Shown here piece after piece: positions 54,588 to 60,222 of a stretch of 60,222 nt of DNA; positions within the stretch are counted from its first letter, which is position 1; every line of letters begins with the position of its first letter. Origin of the DNA: an uncultured Bacteroidales bacterium (GTDB taxonomy: Bacteria > Bacteroidota > Bacteroidia > Bacteroidales > Muribaculaceae); assembly GCA_902762385.1 (NCBI GenBank), contig CACWNQ010000015.1, positions 1 to 60,222 of the forward strand. Direction: 5' to 3'. The notes beneath the pieces are model-generated. The model had not been told where the DNA came from and made no database searches. It saw nothing but the letters and a program-made list of their open reading frames with translations. The position numbers and the translations under genes were made by a program.

Positions 54588-56594
54588 TTATTTCACAGCT
54601 TTAGTGATAGCCTTGGTCCCGTCGTTGTAGTGTGTGATGACGATGTTCATGCCAGGGAATGGGTTGTCGCTCACATTGCCAGTCATGTTGACATAGCTGA
54701 CCTTTACTGCCTGCTTAGCGACATCAATATCATTTATGCCTGTTATCGATGAAGCGCTTAAAGGCATGATAGTGTAGTTGGTGTAGTAGTCGGCACCGCT
54801 AATCTTAGCCTTAAGTGATGGAGCCTTCATCACACGGTTTATCGCTGATTTATAAGAACGACGTGGTGCATAGGATGCATCCTCGGCCTCCCAAGGTTCC
54901 GACAGCTTGAACACACAAGTCATATCATAACGAGAACCCTCATTGAGAGTGATTTCCAGCTCAGGATTTAGGCTGAAGTCGAGACGCACCTGCACGGTGT
55001 CCTGAGCGCTGCACAGGTAAGGATCACCGTTTATGAGTTTGTAGCGTCCAGTTGCTTGACCCATCTCGTTGCCTAGGGCATAAATCTTGCCATCGTTGAG
55101 GTCGTAGGAATATAGGTGCAGACTCTCGAAGTCGGGGTCGGCAATACCTGTCGGGGTTGACGAGAGGATGAGACGTGGATTAGTATTAACGTCTACCACC
55201 TCGCCCTTAACGGTGTTGGGCGCGAGCGCCTGCATCTGGCAGATGGCATTATACAGCTCGGTATTGTCGCCGCAGTCAAGTGCAATCCATGTAGGATACC
55301 AGTCTTGATACCAAGTATAGCCCCACTCGGCATAGGTGTCGACAAGGACCTCAAGTACATTGTCGGTGACAAGAATCTGACCATCGGTCATGGGGAGAGC
55401 CACATAGAGAGTGTCGGCAATCTTCATGTTGCCTTCCAGGCCCTCGTAGGTCACCTTCCACAATCGTGTGCCAGGAGCTTCCTCGATGCTGATTGGGTAG
55501 AGCTGGTAGTTATTATTGTAAATAGTTACCATGCCATCGATATTGTAGCGTTCGGCAGGGTCGACAACTGGATAGTCGATGCCAAACTTGTTGTAACCTG
55601 CCATAGTCACGGTGATGTCGTTGCCGTCCTCATCTTTCTCGTTGCTAGTGATGGTGAAGTTGCCACTATTGTCAATATCGCTCAGGGCGATGCCGTTAAA
55701 CTTAACACGCATGTTCTCATAGTGGTCGCTCTCAATGTAGCTCATGTAGCCCGTCATGTCGAAAGGCTCAGTGAACATGTCATCGACAAGGCCAGTGGCG
55801 TTCTTGAAATGAGTTGGGTCGGTAATCTCCACAAGACCCTTGTAGGTAGTCTTCACGCCAGTCCACCCAGCCGGTATCACAGCTCCAACCTGATAAGTGC
55901 GAGCAACGTCGCCATAGACCATCGCTGCATATGCATAATAATCTGCGTCGAGCTGCATTAGCCACAGGTAGTTGCCCCACTGATACTGCACATAGGCCTC
56001 GGTGGTGAACTGGAACTCGGTGCCGTCGTCAAGCGTGTTGATGTTGGCAAGCGAGTCGAGCTTGGTGATATTAGGGTCAACAGGATTGGGGTCTTCACCA
56101 TTAGGGTCGTCGGTGGGGGCTTCGTCGCTAGTGGTCACAACGATGGTAGCTATTTGAGCGTTCTTAGTTGTGGTGTGCGAGAATGTCACACTCGAAGTGC
56201 TACCATTCCAAGTGCCAACAGCTCCATTGACACTATAATTGCCCACATTGGCAAGCAAATCAAAATTGCTGGTGTTGGCGGCGTTGATGGTTACATCTGT
56301 TATGCTTCCGCTCTCAACAGCAAAGGTGATAGAGCCACCCACATAGATGCGCAACGCGTAGTTGCCCTGTGAGTTCCACACACGTGTCTCGGTTGAGCCA
56401 TTCACTGCTGTGAGACTCACACCATCCATTGTTATAGTGCCCACATCGGTGAGGTTCACACCATTGCTCTGAGCTGGTGCAGTGATGCCCATAGCTTGCA
56501 AACCAGCCTCGGATGAGAAGTCGAATGTCACCTCATCGGCCCACGCAGCCACTGCAATAAGCGCCATGACTGCAAAAGTTAAAAATTTTCTCAT
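54588..56594 (-). CDS. Large secreted protein with probable T9SS-type C-terminal domain
   Basis: 668 residues from the ATG at 56594 (MRKFLTFAVMALIAVAAWAD signal peptide). Residues ~20-150 look like a beta-sandwich with internal repeats of 'VNLTDVGTITMDGVSLTAVN' type. A Pro/Asp/Asn linker 'TDDPNGEDPNPVDPN' follows, then OB-like blocks ('NTLDDGTEFQFTTEAYVQYQ', 'PAERYNIDGMVTIYNNNYQL'). The C-terminus 'VKVSYVNMTGNVSDNPFPGM', 'NIVITHYNDGTKAITKAVK' has the shape of a T9SS-like sorting domain. Function unknown; probably surface-exposed or extracellular. It lies 30 nt after nadC and has no visible promoter, so is likely cotranscribed. Confidence 0.72.
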   Translation of the reverse strand: MRKFLTFAVMALIAVAAWADEVTFDFSSEAGLQAMGITAPAQSNGVNLTDVGTITMDGVSLTAVNGSTETRVWNSQGNYALRIYVGGSITFAVESGSITDVTINAANTSNFDLLANVGNYSVNGAVGTWNGSTSSVTFSHTTTKNAQIATIVVTTSDEAPTDDPNGEDPNPVDPNITKLDSLANINTLDDGTEFQFTTEAYVQYQWGNYLWLMQLDADYYAYAAMVYGDVARTYQVGAVIPAGWTGVKTTYKGLVEITDPTHFKNATGLVDDMFTEPFDMTGYMSYIESDHYENMRVKFNGIALSDIDNSGNFTITSNEKDEDGNDITVTMAGYNKFGIDYPVVDPAERYNIDGMVTIYNNNYQLYPISIEEAPGTRLWKVTYEGLEGNMKIADTLYVALPMTDGQILVTDNVLEVLVDTYAEWGYTWYQDWYPTWIALDCGDNTELYNAICQMQALAPNTVKGEVVDVNTNPRLILSSTPTGIADPDFESLHLYSYDLNDGKIYALGNEMGQATGRYKLINGDPYLCSAQDTVQVRLDFSLNPELEITLNEGSRYDMTCVFKLSEPWEAEDASYAPRRSYKSAINRVMKAPSLKAKISGADYYTNYTIMPLSASSITGINDIDVAKQAVKVSYVNMTGNVSDNPFPGMNIVITHYNDGTKAITKAVK

Positions 56595-56624
56595 AGTCAA
56601 TATATAAATTCAATTATCTGATTT

Positions 56625-57473
56625 CTAGAATGCCTTGAAGCTCATGTCGAGCGACTTCACGCTGTGGGTAAGGGCACCCACCGAGATATAGTCTACGCCG
56701 CATTCACCATAGGCGCGCAGGGTGTCGATGGTGATGCCGCCACTCGACTCGGTCTCAACCTGGCCGTCAACGATTTTCACAGCCTCACGGGTGAGTTCGG
56801 GGGTGAAATTGTCAAACATCACGCGATCTACTCCACCAGCGGCAAGTGCTTCGCGCAACTCGTCAAGATTGCGTACCTCAATTTCAATTTTCAGGTCCTT
56901 GTTATTCTCCTTGCACCAACGTTTAGCACCCTCAATGGCAGCAGTGATGCCGCCGGCAAAGTCCACATGGTTATCTTTCAAAAGAATCATGTCAAAGAGG
57001 CCTATGCGGTGGTTGCATCCGCCACCAATCTTCACTGCATCCTTCTCCATAATGCGCATTCCGGGAGTTGTCTTGCGAGTGTCGAGCACCTTGGTGTGAA
57101 GGCCTTCAAGTTCCTTCTGGTAACGAGCGGTTACAGTAGCGATGCCACTCATGCGCTGCATGATGTTGAGCATCAAGCGCTCGGTCTGCAGTAGCGACTG
57201 CACCTTGCCCTCAACAATGAAAGCAATGTCGCCTGGTTTCACATGGGCACCGTCCTCGATGTAGGTTGTCATCTTGAGCTCGGGGTCAAATTTATCAAAC
57301 ACCTTCTTTGCCATATCCACACCAGCGAGGATTCCTTCCTCCTTGATTATCAAGCGCGAACGCCCCATCTCATCGGCAGGTATGCTGCACAATGTGGTTG
57401 CGTCACCGTCACCAATATCCTCGGCAAATGCCAGGTCTATCAACTCATCAATCAGTTCGTCTCTTGTTTTCAT
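56625..57473 (-). CDS. nadC: Nicotinate-nucleotide diphosphorylase (carboxylating)
   Basis: 282 residues, normal family length. 'DGDATTLCSIPADEMGRSRL', 'QTERLMLNIMQRMSGIATVT', 'VLDTRKTTPGMRIMEKDAVK' (quinolinate and PRPP contacts), 'GGGCNHRIGLFDMILLKDNH' and the C-terminal 'ESSGGITIDTLRAYGECGVD' are all present. Forms nicotinate mononucleotide from quinolinate in NAD synthesis. nadA and nadB are not in this window. Own -7 box upstream. Confidence 0.97.
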   Translation of the reverse strand: MKTRDELIDELIDLAFAEDIGDGDATTLCSIPADEMGRSRLIIKEEGILAGVDMAKKVFDKFDPELKMTTYIEDGAHVKPGDIAFIVEGKVQSLLQTERLMLNIMQRMSGIATVTARYQKELEGLHTKVLDTRKTTPGMRIMEKDAVKIGGGCNHRIGLFDMILLKDNHVDFAGGITAAIEGAKRWCKENNKDLKIEIEVRNLDELREALAAGGVDRVMFDNFTPELTREAVKIVDGQVETESSGGITIDTLRAYGECGVDYISVGALTHSVKSLDMSFKAF

Positions 57474-57497
57474 AACTTATATAATTTTTATCTGCTA

Positions 57498-57505
57498 CAA
57501 AGTTA
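57498..57505 (-). promoter_or_regulatory. -7 box of nadC
   Basis: TAACTTTG on the minus strand, leader about 18 nt. Confidence 0.65.
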
Positions 57506-57620
57506 CAACTTTTTCTCAATAAAACAATATCAACGTGGCATAATGAGATTAGTTGTAAGGGTTAAGTATATAGTAGGTCAAGCCGGCACGCGTCTATAGG
57601 TTTAATCTGTTGTTTCACAA

Positions 57621-57660
57621 GAAAAGCGGTTGATTTACCCCACAAAGGTAAAACAACCGC
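57621..57660 (-). terminator. Terminator after the small membrane-protein gene
   Basis: Minus strand GCGGTTG-T-TTTACC pairs with GGTAAA-T-CAACCGC (14 bp with one mismatch, 57626-57660), then TTTTC. The stem also contains TACCTTTG, a chance match to the -7 box. Confidence 0.65.
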
Positions 57661-57737
57661 CTTCCCCCTCAAAAGACACGGGATTTTATCAATTAACTAC
57701 CCCAATAATATTTTGTCAGAAACTTAATCATAATGAA

Positions 57738-58061
57738 TTATCCACAAAAAACAACTATGAATATAACTAATGCTATTATTGCAATTAGTGATAAAACAAT
57801 GGACAATATACGATTCTTTCGATTTTTAGCACTAAATGAGATGCTCAACATCAATATGATAATATGCAACATATAAGCAATTATCAAGTAGAACAACCAT
57901 ACCAGACTGGTGCCACCCTCGCCTTTATATAGTAAACCATACCATAGCACTCCAGAATAGCAGACAAACACAATAGAATGAATAACCGCTGTACGGATAC
58001 CGCGCATCTTTCCTACAACAGCTATCAGTATTACACATACTGCAGCAAGAATCAACAACAT
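57738..58061 (-). CDS. Small integral membrane protein, unknown
   Basis: 107 residues with four predicted hydrophobic segments ('LLILAAVCVILIAVVGKMRG', 'IHSIVFVCYSGVLWYGLLYK', 'LVWLFYLIIAYMLHIIILML', 'ILSIVLSLIAIIALVIFIVV'). Not recognised. It overlaps the preceding small ORF by 10 nt, so translation is probably coupled. The gene is clearly richer in A and T than the core genes of the window. Confidence 0.6.
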   Translation of the reverse strand: MLLILAAVCVILIAVVGKMRGIRTAVIHSIVFVCYSGVLWYGLLYKGEGGTSLVWLFYLIIAYMLHIIILMLSISFSAKNRKNRILSIVLSLIAIIALVIFIVVFCG

Positions 58062-58246
58062 AGTGGCTTGACTTTAAGATAAGCATCTTCCAATGTAAGA
58101 TGATAGAGGCAGAAGAAATAGTCAGAAACTATTTTCCAATTTATATAGCCGCGTTGTTTCCAACCATATTTCTTTGAGACTTGTTTTCTGTATGAATTTT
58201 CAGTCTTCTCAAAAATATCTCTTGATTTAATTTCTTCTCTTGTCAT
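58052..58246 (-). CDS. Small cytoplasmic protein, unknown
   Basis: 64 residues. N-terminal 'MTREEIKSRDIFEKTENSYR' resembles the first residues of the antitoxin next door (MTREELKNSN), then 'KKYGWKQRGYINWKIVSDYF' and a hydrophobic C-terminal stretch ending in two Cys. Own promoter (58272-58279). No function assigned; the shared MTREE-L/I-K start may mean a common ancestry of the 5' ends after local duplication. Confidence 0.5.
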   Translation of the reverse strand: MTREEIKSRDIFEKTENSYRKQVSKKYGWKQRGYINWKIVSDYFFCLYHLTLEDAYLKVKPLCC

Positions 58247-58271
58247 AATTCAATCTGTTTTATGCCATCGG

Positions 58272-58279
58272 CAAAGATA
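58272..58279 (-). promoter_or_regulatory. -7 box in duplicated promoter segment, copy 1
   Basis: TATCTTTG on the minus strand; flanks (CGC before, GCCGATGG and AAAACAGATT after) repeat almost exactly at 60112-60119. Confidence 0.65.
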
Positions 58280-58289
58280 GCGGTTTCTC

Positions 58290-58598
58290 TTAAAGAACTC
58301 TAAGACTCACTCGGCGACCGAGTCCTTGAAAAATCTTGAAGAGGGTAGAGAGCTGGATGTCGGCATGGCCGTTCTCAACACGAGAAATATAGCTTTTCTT
58401 CGTGCCAATTCTCTGTGCAAGTTGCTCCTGAGTGAGTCCGGCTTTACGTCTCTCTTCCCTGAGGCGCTCACCAAGGATGAAAGCGTCACAATCGGCCTCA
58501 AATTCCACCCTTGAAGGGGTGTCGATTGAGCCAAAATCCTCTTCGATTAAATCCTCAATTGGAGTAAGGTTGCTGTTTTTCAATTCTTCACGTGTCAT
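58290..58598 (-). CDS. higA: HTH (Xre/Cro) antitoxin, HigA-like
   Basis: 102 residues from the ATG at 58598 (MTREELKNSNLTPIEDLIEE). The C-terminal half is an Xre-type HTH: 'RLREERRKAGLTQEQLAQRI', 'GTKKSYISRVENGHADIQLS', 'TLFKIFQGLGRRVSLRVL'. It follows the toxin gene by 1 nt, in the HigBA order (toxin first). A Shine-Dalgarno-like GGGAGGAAATAAT precedes the ATG, rare in this window, and should ensure antitoxin excess. An upstream in-frame start at 58631 overlaps the toxin and is rejected. Confidence 0.85.
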   Translation of the reverse strand: MTREELKNSNLTPIEDLIEEDFGSIDTPSRVEFEADCDAFILGERLREERRKAGLTQEQLAQRIGTKKSYISRVENGHADIQLSTLFKIFQGLGRRVSLRVL

Positions 58599-58599
58599 A

Positions 58600-58956
58600 T
58601 TATTTCCTCCCTTCGTCATTAAAATACTCATTCATTATTCGTTTTGCTTTCTCTATCTCTTTAGATGGAGTCTTTTGGGTTTTCTTTTGAAACGCATTGA
58701 AGAGAACCACAAGGTTTCCTTCGTCAAAGCAACAGAAGATGCGATATATGTTCCCGCTTTCTTCAACACGAATCTCATATAGTCCAGTCACACTTTTAAT
58801 TGACTTTAAATAGGTGGCGGGTATTGACTCTAAAGTCATGATATACAAGAAGATTTGATATATCTTCTTTAATGTCTGCTGCGACAAAGTCTTCTTGAAA
58901 TCAATAAAGTAGTTCTTGTAAACAACTATATGTCTCTTGTAATTCCGTTCAGCCAT
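58600..58956 (-). CDS. higB: RelE/HigB-type toxin (type II toxin-antitoxin)
   Basis: 118 residues. Small basic protein of the RelE/ParE superfamily, close in look to the phage-derived Gp49/HigB group: 'FIDFKKTLSQQTLKKIYQIF', 'LKSIKSVTGLYEIRVEESGN' and 'IYRIFCCFDEGNLVVLFNAF', then 'QKKTQKTPSKEIEKAKRIMN'. The pattern G-L-Y/W-E-I/L-R ... R-x-F/Y ... L-x-x-F-x-K-K is the family hallmark. Expected to cleave mRNA on the ribosome. Toxin-first order with antitoxin 1 nt later; the promoter overlaps a palindrome suited to autorepression. Confidence 0.88.
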   Translation of the reverse strand: MAERNYKRHIVVYKNYFIDFKKTLSQQTLKKIYQIFLYIMTLESIPATYLKSIKSVTGLYEIRVEESGNIYRIFCCFDEGNLVVLFNAFQKKTQKTPSKEIEKAKRIMNEYFNDEGRK

Positions 58957-58972
58957 TATGATATATTTTTTG

Positions 58973-58994
58973 CAAAGTTAACTAATTAGTAAAC
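58973..58994 (-). promoter_or_regulatory. higBA promoter and palindromic operator
   Basis: -7 box TAACTTTG (minus, 58973-58980). Overlapping and upstream of it, GTTA-ACTAATTAGT-AAAC (58977-58994) is a palindrome with 16 of 18 positions paired (perfect 10-bp core). Typical of an antitoxin-binding operator. Confidence 0.7.
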
Positions 58995-59056
58995 AATATG
59001 CAAGTTTTTCAGTAATTTTCTTGCCATAACTCAATTTCTTAGTCTATGACAATTAA

Positions 59057-59518
59057 TCAGAATTTATAAATCAGCAGTGTATCATTTTCTTGAACGTAAA
59101 AGTTCCCGTTTTTGTTGTTAAATTTCTTGCCGTTTAAGCCCGTAAATTTGCTGTCATGGAGCAAATTGTCTTTAATAACGATTTTTCTATCAAAAACAGC
59201 ACGAATCGAAGAAACCAAAAGTGAATCGTTTTTCAAATCTTTAAAACTATATGAAAGAATTCCTTCAGCTTTATATATGTCAATGCCCTCAAGAGCTCCA
59301 TTTTTATATGTTTCATTTTTAGTGGGTCTATACTCACCGCCATCATAATTGACGATTGTGTCCCCATAAACCAAACCTTCAGAATTCTTGACACATGTAG
59401 TAACAGAGAAAGACAAAACTTCATCCTCCTTGACTTCTTGTCTTGTACTGCAACTGCACGAAAGCAACAAGCCCCAACAAGCTATTGCAAGAATTATATG
59501 TAATCTTAGTTTTGCCAT
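59057..59518 (-). CDS. Small lipoprotein, unknown (MORN-like repeats)
   Basis: 153 residues. Lipobox 'LLLSCSC' follows 'LRLHIILAIACWG'. The mature part has short repeats reminiscent of MORN or toxin-antidote 'YxNGxLEGxxxxYxxxG' units ('ETYKNGALEGIDIYKAEGIL', 'DLKNDSLL', 'LNGKKFNNKNGNFYV'). It starts 15 nt after the gene ending at 59534, so the two form an operon. AT-rich. Function unknown. Confidence 0.6.
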   Translation of the reverse strand: MAKLRLHIILAIACWGLLLSCSCSTRQEVKEDEVLSFSVTTCVKNSEGLVYGDTIVNYDGGEYRPTKNETYKNGALEGIDIYKAEGILSYSFKDLKNDSLLVSSIRAVFDRKIVIKDNLLHDSKFTGLNGKKFNNKNGNFYVQENDTLLIYKF

Positions 59519-59533
59519 AATTATCTTAGTAAG

Positions 59534-60052
59534 TCATCTTGGGTCCAAGTACAAACCTGCCTTGTCAACTATACTTTGTAAAACAGTATTATCTAATGAG
59601 CATGAAACACGCAAATAATAATCATATCCGAATTCGATTTTCAGCTTATGCTCATTATTACTTAGTTCTAAATAAGCAAATTCTCTTAAACATAATCTAA
59701 TAACACATGACATTTGCTCATAAGAAATCCGATTATTCTCTTTTAAAAGAGATAATGATTGTAACAATGGTGAGTCAATATCATAGAATTTCGAAGATTT
59801 AATATGTTCGATAATATCATCTTTGTTGATCTCCAAATAATTTATAGTCAAAAATTTGCTTTCTGTGGCACTCATAATTGAAAGCACAGCATCAATGTAT
59901 TGTTGTTCAACCTTCAGATAATCATCGAGTGTAAAAACCTTGCCATTGTAGCATTTCCCAATATCACTTCTGCTAGTCCACTCGTCTATTTTATAGGCAC
60001 CATTATTATCATAATTTTTTGGACTGTATTTTACAATTTCGTGCCAATCCAT
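59534..60052 (-). CDS. Hypothetical protein, possible immunity-type
   Basis: 172 residues, acidic, no signal peptide, mostly helical. Begins 'MDWHEIVKYSPKNYDNNGAY', 'KIDEWTSRSDIGKCYNGKVF' and ends 'GYDYYLRVSCSLDNTVLQSI', 'VDKAGLYLDPR'. Layout (small, acidic, single promoter, next to another small ORF in an AT-rich patch) is compatible with immunity proteins of interbacterial toxins, but no family is recognised and no toxin is seen in the window. Promoter copy 2 at 60112-60119. Confidence 0.6.
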   Translation of the reverse strand: MDWHEIVKYSPKNYDNNGAYKIDEWTSRSDIGKCYNGKVFTLDDYLKVEQQYIDAVLSIMSATESKFLTINYLEINKDDIIEHIKSSKFYDIDSPLLQSLSLLKENNRISYEQMSCVIRLCLREFAYLELSNNEHKLKIEFGYDYYLRVSCSLDNTVLQSIVDKAGLYLDPR

Positions 60053-60111
60053 AATGTGTTCAAGTTATTTTAATTTATTGAATATCAATATAATCTGTTT
60101 TCTCCCATCCG

Positions 60112-60119
60112 CAAAGATA
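60112..60119 (-). promoter_or_regulatory. -7 box in duplicated promoter segment, copy 2
   Basis: TATCTTTG on the minus strand, within a ~30-nt segment nearly identical to that at 58252-58285. Leader about 53 nt. Confidence 0.6.
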
Positions 60120-60155
60120 GCGATTATTTCGTTAAATATGAACTATTAATGCTCA

Positions 60156-60222
60156 TCAGTTCTTATTAAAGTGTTGTTTTATATAAGGAGGGACACTGTC
60201 TAAATCATGTTTCTTAAAGAAT
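60156..60222 (-). CDS. C-terminal end of a gene running off the right edge
   Basis: One minus-strand frame is open from the edge to a TGA at 60156 and reads FFKKHDLDSVPPYIKQHFNK then N. Composition is protein-like and would fit the end of a gene lying 103 nt upstream of the 60052 gene. Too short to name; if the 60052 product is an immunity protein, this would be the place for its toxin. Confidence 0.35.
   Translation of the reverse strand, partial: FFKKHDLDSVPPYIKQHFNKN

Noticed and set aside
57626-57660. Promoter within the terminator hairpin (TACCTTTG)
   Set aside because: Match lies inside the stem-loop, there is no -33 element and no gene follows until beyond nadC's promoter on that strand.

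Overview
The window looks like chromosomal DNA of a gut Bacteroidales, and the gene styles fit a Muribaculaceae-like member best. This placement is inferred from content, not from a search. Reasons: about two dozen start regions carry the Bacteroidetes sigma-ABfr -7 box TAnnTTTG, several with a TTTG-type -33 box 19-20 nt upstream; Shine-Dalgarno sequences are almost absent; and there are Gram-negative envelope genes (waaA, an LptD-type porin, an EptA-type transferase), a SusC-like plug module, BspA-type leucine-rich repeats with dockerin-like tails, DUF4252, and probable T9SS-like C-terminal domains.

Layout. 1-6.5 kb: end-truncated TPR gene, an LtaS-family sulfatase-fold enzyme, and a minus-strand run gltX / outer-membrane protein / waaA. 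6.9-9.8 kb: korAB. 9.8-14 kb: thioesterase-dprA operon facing mutS2. 14-17 kb: lptD; the convergent gap between mutS2 and lptD holds a complete promoter and terminator with no ORF between them, a candidate small RNA. 17-23 kb: a RecA-like ATPase with an HTH, an HD hydrolase, ilvE, a small secreted protein, and a lipoprotein-rsmG-MBL operon whose leader carries three 66-bp tandem repeats. 23-30 kb: DUF4252, a secreted orphan, M3 peptidase, an exo/endonuclease-fold membrane protein, two overlapping rhomboids, and HU. 30-39 kb: a 1990-residue alpha-2-macroglobulin carrying an embedded SusC-type carboxypeptidase-regulatory and plug module, then ppdK. 39-43 kb: an AAA/DUF4143 ATPase with a 32-bp-period repeat array at its promoter, rsgA, and a nucleoside phosphorylase.

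43-49 kb: two large secreted LRR proteins with nearly identical dockerin-like C-termini, and a 53-residue small ORF. 49-57.5 kb: eptA-like gene, a split chromate transporter coupled to folC, a lipoprotein, RNase P RNA, a large secreted protein and nadC. 57.7-60.2 kb: an AT-rich accessory patch with a HigBA-like toxin-antitoxin pair, orphan small membrane and secreted proteins, and two copies of one promoter segment.

Most of the window is core metabolism and envelope biogenesis. The signals most worth following are the sRNA candidate, the two tandem-repeat arrays sitting in regulatory DNA, the thioester-less A2M/SusC hybrid, and the accessory patch at the right end. No tRNA, insertion sequence, integrase or CRISPR array was seen.
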